Positions 43,549 through 52,901 of a DNA stretch of 64,000 nt are shown here, piece by piece. Position 1 is the first letter of the stretch, and each line of letters starts with the position of its first letter. The DNA comes from Desulfosporosinus sp. (lineage in GTDB: Bacteria; Bacillota; Desulfitobacteriia; Desulfitobacteriales; Desulfitobacteriaceae): contig DOPM01000057.1 of NCBI GenBank assembly GCA_003513495.1, positions 124,001-188,000 of the forward strand, given 5' to 3'. The notes beneath the pieces were generated by a model, which was given only the letters and a program-made list of their open reading frames with translations, made no database searches and was not told the DNA's origin. A program made the translations under genes and the position numbers.

Positions 43549-44190
43549 TTAATACCTCCCCGCGGATAACCTGTGCTCAATCCACCGAATCCCTCGAGTG
43601 AAGGGTAGGGAGATGACAAAATAGATGACTAATAGCACTGAAAATATTTCTGTCGGACGCATAATTGAGGAATTGAGTACTGTTGCGACAAATGTCAAAT
43701 CAGAAAGTGTTACCAAGGAGACAAGAGCTGTGCCTTTCAGCATTTCGATAATTAGATTGCCGAAGGCCGGAAGCATCATCACCAAGGCTTGAGGTAAGAT
43801 AACAAGCCTAGTTCTTTGCCACGGGGTCATATTAAGGGCAATAGCTGCCTCTGTTTGTCCCTTTGGTACGGAGATAATCGTACTGCGCACTATCTCAGAA
43901 CCATAGGCTCCTGCATTGAGAGATAGTGCTAAGACACCTGCAAGCATCTTGGGCAACATAATACCAAACAATGGCAAGGCAAAGTAAATCCAGAAAAGCT
44001 GAACAAACAATGATGTCCCTCTAAAAACCTCGACATAGGTAGTGGCCAGTATTCGGACGGCTTTGTGTTTTGAAAGTCGGCCAAAACCCGCAGCAAATGC
44101 GAGGAAAAAGGCCATCACCGCTGAAAACAAGGTTAATTCAATTGTTACTTTTGCTCCCTCCCAGAAAGAAGGGAGAATATCAAACCACAT
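43549..44190 (-). CDS. ehuC: ABC transporter permease (EhuC-like)
   Basis: 213 residues, HisM/GlnP family. VEVFRGTSLFVQLFWIYFAL is a strong EhuC-like segment; the EAA loop is EAAIALNMTPWQRTRLVILP. It forms a heterodimeric membrane channel with the following permease. It lies 51 bases after the binding-protein gene. Confidence 0.85.
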   Translation of the reverse strand: MWFDILPSFWEGAKVTIELTLFSAVMAFFLAFAAGFGRLSKHKAVRILATTYVEVFRGTSLFVQLFWIYFALPLFGIMLPKMLAGVLALSLNAGAYGSEIVRSTIISVPKGQTEAAIALNMTPWQRTRLVILPQALVMMLPAFGNLIIEMLKGTALVSLVTLSDLTFVATVLNSSIMRPTEIFSVLLVIYFVISLPFTRGIRWIEHRLSAGRY

Positions 44191-44241
44191 AGGTTTACAC
44201 CGACCCCTTTCGGAAAGGTTATTTACTGATTAGAATTTATA

Positions 44242-45117
44242 TTACTTACTCAACTCCGCGGCTGTTTTGTCACCGGGAAGTTCTTGTTCTGTGAATCCAA
44301 AGGGAGAAATGATCTTTAACAGGTCACCGGATTCTTTAAGCTTTTGGAGTTCACTGTTAAAAGCCTCACGAAAATCTTTATCTTCTTTACGGAAGGCAGT
44401 GGCGCCATATCCTCGTACTTCTTTACCATCAATAACTGGTTGCTCAAAATCCATGACTCTTTCCAAATCAGGATTGTTAGCAGTTTCAAGCGTTGCTTGG
44501 ACAGATGGACCAGTTGCAGTAAGAGCATCAGCACGTCCGGACTGGAGAGCCGACAGGGCAGCTGGCATATCAGGAACTGTCATGATTTGCTTTAATGGAA
44601 CTCCAGATTTTAGAAGATAGTCATACTCAATAGCTCCTCCAGGAACTGCGATTATTGCTTTAGGATTAGCAGCAATGTCTTTATAGCTATGAAGATTTAA
44701 GGGATTTCCTTTTTTAACAGCAATACCTTCACCAATACTATACTCAGGGTTAGCGAAATCCACTTCTTTGGCTCGATCAGGATTAATAAACATACCCGCA
44801 GTGATCATATCAAAGCGCTTAGCATTTAGTCCGGGAATCAGAGAAGCAAATTCAGTTAATTCCCCTTTCATTTCCTCAATACCCATATTTTTGAGGATTG
44901 TTCGCGCAACTTCTACAGCCTCTCCGGTGAGCTTGCCATCCGGTGTTTGATAGGCATAGGGTTTTTCATTGGCGAATCCAACAACTACGTACCCTCTTTC
45001 CTTAGCGGTTTCCAAGGTAGATTTGGCATCGTTCTTCGTTTCAGCTGCACCGCACCCTGCTAATGCTAAAAGGGACAAAGTTAAAGTAGCAGCCAGAAAT
45101 AGTTTAAATCGTTTCAT
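44242..45117 (-). CDS. ehuB: solute-binding lipoprotein (EhuB-like)
   Basis: 291 residues. Signal peptide with lipobox LALAGCG, then the SBP_bac_3 fold. The stretches VVVGFANEKPYAYQTPDGKL, TEFASLIPGLNAKRFDMITAGM and VKKGNPLNLHSYKDIA match the ectoine/hydroxyectoine binder EhuB closely. The substrate may be ectoine-type compatible solutes or a polar amino acid; ligand residues cannot be verified by eye. Preceded by AAGGAGATT and a leader of about 270 bases with its own promoter. Confidence 0.85.
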   Translation of the reverse strand: MKRFKLFLAATLTLSLLALAGCGAAETKNDAKSTLETAKERGYVVVGFANEKPYAYQTPDGKLTGEAVEVARTILKNMGIEEMKGELTEFASLIPGLNAKRFDMITAGMFINPDRAKEVDFANPEYSIGEGIAVKKGNPLNLHSYKDIAANPKAIIAVPGGAIEYDYLLKSGVPLKQIMTVPDMPAALSALQSGRADALTATGPSVQATLETANNPDLERVMDFEQPVIDGKEVRGYGATAFRKEDKDFREAFNSELQKLKESGDLLKIISPFGFTEQELPGDKTAAELSK

Positions 45118-45389
45118 GTGTAATCTCCTTCCAAAAATAAATTTAGTTCCTGCTCTTTTTTAGAGCACCATCTGGCAAAAAGGCAAACAATGAGAACCTT
45201 TAGGGCTCCCAAAAGAAAAAAGCGCATGGTAAAGATACATGATTCAGACTAACTATAGGAGTTGAATCATGGGTCTGAGCTCTATGATACTCAACGATCA
45301 TAACACCAAGGTACCACCTTTGGCAGTTCCCTTACGTTCCTTTTGGGAAATATAGCCTTTAAGCCAAACAATATTTTACTGACAACCCA
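45118..45389 (-). promoter_or_regulatory. long structured leader of the ehu operon
   Basis: About 270 untranslated bases lie between the promoter and the ehuB start. On the minus strand it holds hairpins CCAAAGGTGGTACCTTGG, TATGAT/ATCATA, CATGATTCA/TGAATCATG and then CTTTTTTCTTTT, an arrangement like terminator-based attenuation. AAAGGTGGTACC resembles the T-box core but lacks the CGCG part. I match it to no known riboswitch with confidence. Confidence 0.45.
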
Positions 45390-45419
45390 ATGATATCAGA
45401 TAAGTTGTCTGAGTGTCAA
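45390..45419 (-). promoter_or_regulatory. sigma-A-type promoter of the ehu operon
   Basis: TTGACA (45414-45419) and TATCAT (45390-45395) on the minus strand, spacing 18. An inverted repeat GACAAC/GTTGTC spans the -10 region. Confidence 0.6.
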
Positions 45420-45425
45420 GGTAAA

Positions 45426-45469
45426 AAAAGGTCTTAGACAATCTTTGAATAGACTGCCTAAGACCTTTT
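45426..45469. terminator. terminator downstream of the M23 peptidase gene
   Basis: AAAAGGTCTTAG and CTAAGACCTTTT are perfect 12-base arms; on the minus strand T-rich DNA follows. The ehu promoter begins right behind it. Confidence 0.8.
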
Positions 45470-45490
45470 GACATTTCAAGCTAAGTTTGC

Positions 45491-46918
45491 TTACCTTAGA
45501 GACTTGAGTGGATTTACTGTACTTCCATTGATAATTACTTCAAAATGCAGATGTGACCCAGTAGAGCGACCAGTTGATCCCACTAAACCAATCCTTTGAC
45601 CTTTGGACACACTCTCTCCTACAGAAACCAGAAGTTTAGTAGAATGAGCATAGCGTGTCATCACTCCATTACCATGATCAATGACAATGGTACGTCCATA
45701 ATTACCGGCCCATCCTGCACTGACAACTTTACCGGCACCAGCGGCTACATATGGTTCGCCCTGGTCTCCATCAATATCAATTCCTGTATGAAAATCTGAG
45801 CCACGATATCCATAATAAGAAGTTATTCCTCTTCTCAAGGGCCAGGATAGCCCTGAAGCAGTACTCCCACTACCACGAGAATAGGCAACTGTTACTCTTT
45901 GCGGTCCTTTCTTAATGACCTGGGAAACAGCCTCTTTCAATACTTTTTCATCTTTAACGGTTTGGGAAACGATCTTGCCATTTTTTTGAACGTAAGCATA
46001 TTGTACTTCTTTTTGTCCATCACTACCCGGTTGTTTTACCTTTGTTTGCCCACTCGATAGGCTTGAGTCCTGTTCAGTTATTACATCAAAGGGAATGGTT
46101 TCCGTTTCTGTGCGAATTCCTTCACTTACCACATTTATGTAGGGCTTGACCTTTTCTAAAACAATTTTCTCCCCCGGTTTTAGAATGGTATCTTCATTCG
46201 TTCCAGGGTTACTGGCTAAAACTTCTTTAGTCATCATATCGTTTTTACGAGCTATAAGCCACCAAGAATCATTTTCTTGAATAGTGTACTCAACTTTTTG
46301 CAGATTACCTTGTTTTAGCTTTTCGAGAGCTTGCTCATAGGAAATAGCTTGTTCAATGGGGACTTCAACCGGCTGAGTCTCAACTTCATCTTCAAATTCA
46401 ACCGATGATACTAGATTTTTATCACTAGGCTGAGCATAATATTCTTTAAGATCGTTTAGTAGTTTGTCACCGTCTTCTGCTTTGGCTAGAACAAAAATCG
46501 GCTCCTTGTTAACTGTCAGCATGACTCCATCAACATAATAGGAAATATCCTCTGCTAAGTTTTCCTTTGAAAGCATACGAAAGTCAGCGTTTTTGATTCG
46601 GACGGATGAGTAGGTAATCCCATCATGGGTCTTGGCTTCGATCCCCAGGGGAGCTCCTTTTTCAGAGAGAATTTGGTCTATCATTTCCTCGGCTTGAGCT
46701 TCATTTGCAACTAATCCAATCTTTTCTCCATTTACAACAATATAAACTGCCGAAGTTGTTGAATTTAGATAAACCAATCCACTACCCATGAGCAGCATAA
46801 GTACGATGGACCCACCAATTATTCTTGGAGATTTCCATGATATATTTTTTATTGTGAAAATCTTAGCTTTTATCGTTTCAAAATAGTGCTTTAATGGTAT
46901 GTCATTGACCTTTTTCAT
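45491..46918 (-). CDS. cell-wall endopeptidase: LysM, G5 and M23 domains
   Basis: 475 residues. One membrane helix near residue 37 (IIGGSIVLMLLMGSGLVYL) anchors it. LysM follows at about 212-256 (YTIQENDSWWLIARKND), then a G5 domain (TETIPFDVITEQD). The C-terminal M23 peptidase has HTGIDIDGDQGEPY, then HLHFEV with the zinc ligands. It should cleave peptidoglycan cross-links outside the cell, perhaps in growth or sporulation. Family and architecture are clear; timing of expression is not. Confidence 0.92.
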   Translation of the reverse strand: MKKVNDIPLKHYFETIKAKIFTIKNISWKSPRIIGGSIVLMLLMGSGLVYLNSTTSAVYIVVNGEKIGLVANEAQAEEMIDQILSEKGAPLGIEAKTHDGITYSSVRIKNADFRMLSKENLAEDISYYVDGVMLTVNKEPIFVLAKAEDGDKLLNDLKEYYAQPSDKNLVSSVEFEDEVETQPVEVPIEQAISYEQALEKLKQGNLQKVEYTIQENDSWWLIARKNDMMTKEVLASNPGTNEDTILKPGEKIVLEKVKPYINVVSEGIRTETETIPFDVITEQDSSLSSGQTKVKQPGSDGQKEVQYAYVQKNGKIVSQTVKDEKVLKEAVSQVIKKGPQRVTVAYSRGSGSTASGLSWPLRRGITSYYGYRGSDFHTGIDIDGDQGEPYVAAGAGKVVSAGWAGNYGRTIVIDHGNGVMTRYAHSTKLLVSVGESVSKGQRIGLVGSTGRSTGSHLHFEVIINGSTVNPLKSLR

Positions 46919-47051
46919 AGAACCCCCCTAATAAACGTCATTTCGCTTTTGAGTTTATCCCCTATCATTTTCTATTATTCTGCCATTGTTGTCAACCTTA
47001 TGGGGAAATCTACACAACTCACTCAGTTATAGATGATCTAAAGGACCTTAA

Positions 47052-49481
47052 TTAGCTTTCCATGCCTAAAATGAACCAACCTCTTCCCGCAAGAGTTTCC
47101 CTAAGGTTAGAATTATTCTCACAAAAAATCACCTGTCTAGAAGATGAAAATTTTTGAAGATAGTTGGTTATTTCTTCCCAGAAAGTCAGGTCTTCATTCT
47201 TTACTTGTCGGACCGAGAAAATCAGGGGTAACTCTATAGTATCGCTAAGGACTAACTGGGCGACAGCCATTCGATAGGAAAAATATTCCCTTTTCACCGA
47301 TGTCTCTTCTATGAAGGACTGAGTCTCTGAATAGAAGCAGTGGTCATATATCCACTGTTTTTCATCACCAAGTGTCTTTCCGTGTTTCTTTTGCCATTCT
47401 TGCCAGGACAATTCCAACAATTCCCCAGCGTCAACTAAAGCATGGCGTAAGTCTTCATACGCCTTCCAACGACGTTTAACTTCATCGATTTTTTTCTCAA
47501 GAGCTGACATCGAAGAAACATTGCGATTACTCTGTAGACGTTGTTTTAGAACCACTAAATTCTCTCGGATTTCGTCTTGTTCTTTATACCATGCTGACAT
47601 TTCTATTCGTCTTTCGTCATTTGAAAGACAGCTCTCACGTTCTAATTCTGCTATGGGTTCTAAAGAATTCCCTAGTTCTTCAATATTCCGATCGCCGAGT
47701 AGGTTATGTAATCTTTCTGAAAGTGCAGCATGTTCTCTTTGGATATCGTCTCTCTCTTGAAGTTGATTGGCGATTTTTAAAACTGCCGAAAATGCCTCTT
47801 CTCTATCCTCGGTCGGTATCCCCCAATTATTCAACCTTTGGCGCAAGAATTCAGCACTTTCAGCTAACTTTTTTTCTACGGTCATCTGTTGTTCAAGCTT
47901 ACGATGCAACTCATCTAATTCTTCAAATAGTTGGTGTTTTTTTCGTTGATAATCTTCCCATCCCTTTAACCACTGTGAGAAGTCAGCGGCCTGAACCGCT
48001 GTAAACGCCTGTTTTAATAATTTATTACGCGAGTCCACAATTCGACGTAAGTGACTTTCTTGACTTATTTTATCCTGCAGTCTTTCCATTTGCTTTTTCA
48101 TGCCCTTGACTCGTTTTTGTAGGTCATGATATTCCTTAAGCTTTCGGATAAATTCCTGATAGTTTGTTACATTGTATTGTTTATAGTACTGGTGCAGCCT
48201 ATTGGCTAACCTTTCAGAGATGGTTTTCAAACCTAGCGGTTTCAGTACTAATCGATCAAAATAGTTGGCTGGTTTTGAGTATCGCCACCACTCTAAACGC
48301 TTTTCCTTTTGGTCAATCCTATGGTTCTCAACCTCTGTAACATCTGCCATTACGGATAACTTTTGAAGATGAGCACATTTTTTATAGTATAAGAATTCGA
48401 GTCCAATAAGTCCTCGTCTCTTAACAAGAAGCTTACGCAATTTCTTTTGGGCAGTATCCCTTTCCTCCTCTGCCTGCCTCAAACGTTGATCCTCGTTTTC
48501 AGCTAAGCCCTGGTAGCCCGATGTTTGTAAAAGGTTTTGGATCCCGGTAATATGTTTTGACCGCGCCTGGGTTTCTGTAACTAAGGAACTATAACTATTC
48601 TGTAGACACCCCCACTCCAAGAACTCCTCCCGCAAACCTTCAATGTCGGTCCAATTCAGATGAGTTTCCGAGGAGATGGTCTTTAAATTTAATTCTATGT
48701 TGTGTAACCGTTCTTCCAATCTCTCAATCTCGTCGTTCAGTTGGCGTAACTCACGGTAATCCGGATTTTGAGTAAGAAGCTTTAATCGTTTCTGTATATC
48801 AATTGTTATTGAAATCTTTTCATCAAGAATCATCAACTTCTCTTCTAAATTCTTTATTTCTATTTCAAGCAATCGTTCTTCTTCTTGGTGACGGTGTGCA
48901 GTTTCCCATTCAAACCTTAGGGCATCATACTCAGCTTTTACTAGAGACATACTTTCCTTTTGTTCTTCAACTCTCTTTTGAGCCCCAGCAATAGAAGCGC
49001 GTACTTTTTTTAATGAGAGTCCCTCATCCCCTCCTTGACGCAGGTTGCGAACACGTCTTGCAAAGGTATCATAGTGATCATTTTCTGGCCATTCTACAAA
49101 CCCTCCTTGTAAAAAAGCCTGATGTTTAAGTCTGAACAAATAATCTCCAATCGTCATGGTTTCTGGCAGACAAATTGTTCGGCTATTTTCGTCCAGTAAG
49201 GAAGAATGCAGCTCAAACTTACGGTCTTTTTCCTTGAATTCAGTACAAATACGATAGGATGAACCTTCTCTAGAGATCCAAACTTCTACCAAAGCTTTCT
49301 GACCTGGAATTGCTTGGTATTGTAGTTCCTGTTGATTATAAAACATTGTCAGCAATAGATCTCTGTACAGCCTTTGCGAACCTTTTTCCTTAAAGGTAAG
49401 CAACACGGGGCCTAGGGGAAATATCCAATCAATATCCCCTAGACCTTGAAAACTATTAATCCTTATTCGTTCAATCCTCAT
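47052..49481 (-). CDS. SbcC/YhaN-like coiled-coil protein with degenerate ATPase motifs
   Basis: 809 residues. The start MRIERIRINSFQGLGDIDW and the C-terminal head are those of SbcC/YhaN ATPases, with two long coiled-coil arms between (about 165-720). Where Walker A (GxxGxGKS/T) should be, the sequence is PVLLTFKEKGSQRLYRD, without the P-loop Gly-Lys. The Walker B site reads LPLIFSVRQVKNEDL, lacking the Asp-Glu pair. It overlaps the nuclease-like gene by 11 bases. Probably a structural, non-hydrolysing pseudoATPase. Confidence 0.75.
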   Translation of the reverse strand: MRIERIRINSFQGLGDIDWIFPLGPVLLTFKEKGSQRLYRDLLLTMFYNQQELQYQAIPGQKALVEVWISREGSSYRICTEFKEKDRKFELHSSLLDENSRTICLPETMTIGDYLFRLKHQAFLQGGFVEWPENDHYDTFARRVRNLRQGGDEGLSLKKVRASIAGAQKRVEEQKESMSLVKAEYDALRFEWETAHRHQEEERLLEIEIKNLEEKLMILDEKISITIDIQKRLKLLTQNPDYRELRQLNDEIERLEERLHNIELNLKTISSETHLNWTDIEGLREEFLEWGCLQNSYSSLVTETQARSKHITGIQNLLQTSGYQGLAENEDQRLRQAEEERDTAQKKLRKLLVKRRGLIGLEFLYYKKCAHLQKLSVMADVTEVENHRIDQKEKRLEWWRYSKPANYFDRLVLKPLGLKTISERLANRLHQYYKQYNVTNYQEFIRKLKEYHDLQKRVKGMKKQMERLQDKISQESHLRRIVDSRNKLLKQAFTAVQAADFSQWLKGWEDYQRKKHQLFEELDELHRKLEQQMTVEKKLAESAEFLRQRLNNWGIPTEDREEAFSAVLKIANQLQERDDIQREHAALSERLHNLLGDRNIEELGNSLEPIAELERESCLSNDERRIEMSAWYKEQDEIRENLVVLKQRLQSNRNVSSMSALEKKIDEVKRRWKAYEDLRHALVDAGELLELSWQEWQKKHGKTLGDEKQWIYDHCFYSETQSFIEETSVKREYFSYRMAVAQLVLSDTIELPLIFSVRQVKNEDLTFWEEITNYLQKFSSSRQVIFCENNSNLRETLAGRGWFILGMES

Positions 49482-50631
49482 CGACTAACCGTCCCTGCCC
49501 CAGCGCTGTTAATCCTATTTTCCGAACTAACTCCCAGTGCTCGATATCCTCTGATCCACCGGCTTTAACCAAGCGCTCTCGCAATTTTTCAACAAATATT
49601 TGAGCTTGAGTAGGATAACCGCTATTGCTCTTTGCCGCTAAGATTCCATTTGATCTGAATTGCGGATAAGTTCTCAATTCTGAAGTAAGAACTTCAATGA
49701 AACGAAATTCAGTCTCCAGGATTTTCTGTAATGGTTGGACCATTGTTTCATTGTCCAATGTTGTTCCAGTCAACTTAATTCTAAACAGGTCTTTTTGACG
49801 TTCTTCAAAGCTGGTTTCTGCCAGTAATTTCGCCGCAACCTCATTAATAGTTGAAGTCCCTTCAATTGTTATAATCTTTTCAGTATACTGGCGTTGACCT
49901 AATTCCCTAAATTCAAAGCGAGAAGATTCTTTATTAATCTCGCCAAGGAGCACACCATGATGCCCCCCACTAAGAAAGCTTCTGGCCTCAACTGAACCGC
50001 AATCTGCCCAGAATGTTTCTCCAACTTGCTGGATTCCGCTCCAGACATCCCGGTGACCCAAGGCTAAATAATTTAAACCGCTTGAAGAAATCTGCTCTTG
50101 CCGAATAGGAATAAACCCTTCTGTACTGTTCTCTGGATCTACGGCAGCATAAAGAAGCATAAGCTGAATCGCATCCTCATTCGACACCTTGAAGCCATCA
50201 AGGAAAGGTCGTTCCTGATGATAAGCTGTCCAACCCGCCCCCCAAATTATAACGTTATGAGAAGGAATTTTGACACTGCCAACCCTACTGGAGAATATGT
50301 GCACATTCCTTGGCCAAACCGCTAAGCGATAGGCAGACGTTATAATTAAGGGATCACGCCTGCCCGGGGTTATAAATATTCGCGTATTGTCTAATTCAGA
50401 GAAGGACCTCGCTACTCCTTCGATGGTCTCTCTGCACACATACTCTTGCTCAAATAAATCTCCAGTTATGAAGAGAAATTCGATATTTTCTGTACGACAA
50501 AGGGTGATAACCGCTTGGAAGGTGTGCCATAAATCTTGATTTCGGAGTTTTGCCCATGCCTCCGACCCATCCCAGGAGGGACTGTCAAAACGAAAACCAG
50601 CACATTGTAAGAAACGTACACATGTAGCCAA
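49471..50631 (-). CDS. SbcD/YhaO-like metallophosphoesterase homologue with lost metal ligands
   Basis: 386 residues with the length and order of YhaO/SbcD. The first motif, normally HxADxHLG, reads VRFLQCAGFRFDSP. GDLFEQEY keeps the GD motif. The GNHD motif is replaced by TPGRRDP and GHxH by LGHRDVW. So most metal-binding residues are gone, and nuclease activity is unlikely. The gene is translationally linked to the degenerate SbcC-like partner, so the pair seems kept for a non-catalytic role. Confidence 0.75.
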   Translation of the reverse strand: MATCVRFLQCAGFRFDSPSWDGSEAWAKLRNQDLWHTFQAVITLCRTENIEFLFITGDLFEQEYVCRETIEGVARSFSELDNTRIFITPGRRDPLIITSAYRLAVWPRNVHIFSSRVGSVKIPSHNVIIWGAGWTAYHQERPFLDGFKVSNEDAIQLMLLYAAVDPENSTEGFIPIRQEQISSSGLNYLALGHRDVWSGIQQVGETFWADCGSVEARSFLSGGHHGVLLGEINKESSRFEFRELGQRQYTEKIITIEGTSTINEVAAKLLAETSFEERQKDLFRIKLTGTTLDNETMVQPLQKILETEFRFIEVLTSELRTYPQFRSNGILAAKSNSGYPTQAQIFVEKLRERLVKAGGSEDIEHWELVRKIGLTALGQGRLVDED

Positions 50632-50662
50632 GACTTTTCACCTCATCCAGTGAATTAGGGGT

Positions 50663-51718
50663 TCAAGGTAGTTTAACGCTGTTTTTCAGGTCAACTCGGA
50701 AAAACTCACCCTTTTTCATCATATAATGCCCAGACGCATATGGACTACCTTCGATGGTTATATAAACTTTGTCCACCCCATAATAGTTTCCCAGTGTATT
50801 AGTGATACTCTGTAAGATCATAGTTTCATAACCTGACCCAGCGTTCATTTCACTTACCAATCCTTTTGTAAAATCTACATAGACCATGTTGTCCTTGTTT
50901 AAGTATAAACTTTTAATCTTAACATTTGGGCTTAAAACCTTGGAAATTTCCCCTTTAGGCAATTCTTTAAATGCCTTTTCAAAGATAATCTTTGTTAGAT
51001 CATTCGTTTTAAACGACAGCTTTTTATCAATAAAATATAGCTTGTCGTCATTGACATTTGGATAGTAGAACCGTACGGTTTGAATTAACGGCACATTATT
51101 CTCTATTTTACTTAAAGTCGAAGTAACAACATATTCATTTGAGGTAAAAATAGTTTTTACTAGACCAATACTTGGGGCATAATAGTCTTGAATCTTATTG
51201 TCTTCACCTTCCGTCGTCACTTCTAATGCCTTGTAAGTACCTGAAGGAGTGGCTACGTCTACTGCCACATTTGTAATAGAGCGTTTTCTACCATCTGCCA
51301 AGGTCCAATTCGTTCCGCTTACTAGCGGTTCTTTTAATAGAATTTCATTTTTATTTACAGGGCTTTGGGTTAGATTCTCTCGATAATAGGTTTCCCCTTT
51401 CACGAATAACAGGTTAAGTTCACCATCTTTATTTTCCAGAACCTGAACCGTTTCTGTCCCGCCGTTATTCGATCTTATCTGAACACGGTTTCCTTCGATA
51501 TAATCCACAAAGACGTTGTAAGAAGCATACTCATTCCCTTCACCCTGATAAATATAGTTCGTATTTTCTTTATAGGTATAGTAATCCTTAATAGTAAGTG
51601 ATTGCTTTGATTCCTGTGGATTAGAATTCTCAATCGGAGGTTTAATTTCGTTCTTATTTGTGCAACCATTTAAAACCAAAAGCGCTAATAATAATAGAAT
51701 AACAAATATCTTTTTCAC
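50663..51718 (-). CDS. GerMN-domain lipoprotein
   Basis: 351 residues. The signal peptide ends in lipobox VLNGC. A central beta-rich region is unassigned. The C-terminal 130 residues are a GerMN domain: VRFYYPNVNDDKLYFIDKKL, VKIKSLYLNKDNMVYVDFTK and TLGNYYGVDKVYITIEG. GerM in B. subtilis acts in engulfment and germination at the spore envelope. A similar extracytoplasmic role is inferred. Confidence 0.85.
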   Translation of the reverse strand: MKKIFVILLLLALLVLNGCTNKNEIKPPIENSNPQESKQSLTIKDYYTYKENTNYIYQGEGNEYASYNVFVDYIEGNRVQIRSNNGGTETVQVLENKDGELNLLFVKGETYYRENLTQSPVNKNEILLKEPLVSGTNWTLADGRKRSITNVAVDVATPSGTYKALEVTTEGEDNKIQDYYAPSIGLVKTIFTSNEYVVTSTLSKIENNVPLIQTVRFYYPNVNDDKLYFIDKKLSFKTNDLTKIIFEKAFKELPKGEISKVLSPNVKIKSLYLNKDNMVYVDFTKGLVSEMNAGSGYETMILQSITNTLGNYYGVDKVYITIEGSPYASGHYMMKKGEFFRVDLKNSVKLP

Positions 51719-51891
51719 ATTTACCCCTCCAATGTTTTTATCTTAGTATAGCACTTCTCCAATCGAATACACAGTCACATACTTTAGACAATAATCTTAC
51801 GGTGGAATATTATAGTAATTAGTATAAAATATGCAGGTATCTCGTTGCTTTTAGTCGAATTAGTTTATTATTAACTGAGGAGGTATTGCTA

Positions 51892-52185
51892 ATGTTTGTT
51901 CTTATCTTATCTCTTATTTGTTCCCTTCTAATAGCACTCTTTGCTGTACAAAATGCAAGTTTGGTAACCATTCATCTTTTTTGGATCACGAAAGAAGTGC
52001 CACTAGTCTTAGTAATCTTAGGGTCTACCTTTGCAGGAGCTTTTATTATGCTTCTCTTAGCTATCTGGCGGGGGCTAAGACAGAAACTGAAGCCCAAGCA
52101 AGAAGCGAAGGATGAAAGTCTGATTAATGACCAATCAATCCAATCTGCAAAATTGGCCCCCCCTCCATCCGATAATGAAGATTAA
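51892..52185 (+). CDS. LapA-domain small membrane protein
   Basis: 97 residues from ATG 51892 behind GAGGAGG (a TTG at 51886 is too near that site). Two membrane helices (LILSLICSLLIALFAVQNAS, LVLVILGSTFAGAFIMLLL) are typical of LapA/DUF1049 proteins, which in E. coli help assemble lipopolysaccharide; their Firmicute role is unknown. The hydrophilic tail is charged. Confidence 0.8.
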   Translation: MFVLILSLICSLLIALFAVQNASLVTIHLFWITKEVPLVLVILGSTFAGAFIMLLLAIWRGLRQKLKPKQEAKDESLINDQSIQSAKLAPPPSDNED

Positions 52186-52195
52186 AACCTGGCTG

Positions 52196-52426
52196 GCACC
52201 CACGAAGACATTGTCTTCGCACGGATTAGCCCTTCTTGCAGACACTGACTTCGCACGTGTTAGCTTTCTTGCAGCCGTAGGCGCAGGCGACATCCTTAGT
52301 TGCACTTATGCTTCAGACGACGAAGACACCGTCTTCGCACGGGTTAAACCTTCTTGCAGATACTGTCTTCGCACGTATTAACCTTCTTGCAGTATATAAC
52401 GCAAGTATTATACTTTCTGATAGTAC
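52196..52426. repeat. GTCTTCGCACG intergenic repeat element, copy 1
   Basis: Degenerate tandem units of about 33 bases (TCTTCGCACG, then TTA, then CCTTCTTGCAG) with palindromic GACGAAGACACCGTCTTCG. The core 52294-52426 matches 61002-61132 closely. Both copies lie between convergent genes and end directly at a terminator hairpin. No coding capacity. Confidence 0.8.
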
Positions 52427-52432
52427 TAGAAA

Positions 52433-52470
52433 AAACGAGACATTACCCATATAAGGGTCTTGTCTCGTTT
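52433..52470. terminator. terminator
   Basis: AAACGAGAC ... GTCTCGTTT with inner ACCC/GGGT, between the repeat element and the cupin gene stop (52482). Confidence 0.8.
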
Positions 52471-52481
52471 CTATTACTTGT

Positions 52482-52823
52482 TCAAACTTCTATTGAATAT
52501 GCCGAAGATGGATTAGGTGCTAGTATTACAAAACATGACATATCTTTATCTCCCGTGTTTGTTAAACTAAATACTTCGGTTCCTTTGCAGTGTATAACAT
52601 CCCCTTGACTAATCTGGTGAATAATCCCATCTACCCCCATTTCCCCTTGACCAACAAGAACGTGAATTATTAAATCGCTTTGTTCATGGTTGTGAGGGGG
52701 AACTCCTTGGCCTGGTCGAAAATTTAATACGAAGCTCAGAACTCTGGTTTCCTTAAAAAGGATTCGTTTAGTAAGCTTATCATCCATATAGACAATTTTG
52801 TCTGAGAGTTTCTCTATTTTCAT
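52482..52823 (-). CDS. cupin-domain protein
   Basis: 113 residues, one cupin barrel. Metal-binding motif 1 is GVPPHNHEQSDLIIHVLVG and motif 2 GDVIHCKGTEVFSLTN. The His pair suggests a bound metal ion. Small cupins of this kind may be sensors, isomerases or dioxygenases; none can be chosen. Single gene. Confidence 0.85.
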   Translation of the reverse strand: MKIEKLSDKIVYMDDKLTKRILFKETRVLSFVLNFRPGQGVPPHNHEQSDLIIHVLVGQGEMGVDGIIHQISQGDVIHCKGTEVFSLTNTGDKDMSCFVILAPNPSSAYSIEV

Positions 52824-52901
52824 AATTTGCCTCCCTTATTTAGGTTTGTTTCTAGATTTATGTTCTACACTTTAGATTTTTAAATACTTAAATTGGGAAA
52901 A

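Noticed and set aside
45118..45389. SAM, lysine, glycine, TPP, FMN, cobalamin or c-di-GMP riboswitch upstream of ehuB
   Set aside because: None of their conserved core sequences could be found; only a weak T-box-like segment remains.
52196..52426. CRISPR-like array from the spaced GTCTTCGCACG units
   Set aside because: Units are degenerate, spacers are only a few bases and partly conserved, no cas genes are nearby, and a second copy of the whole block exists at 61 kb.
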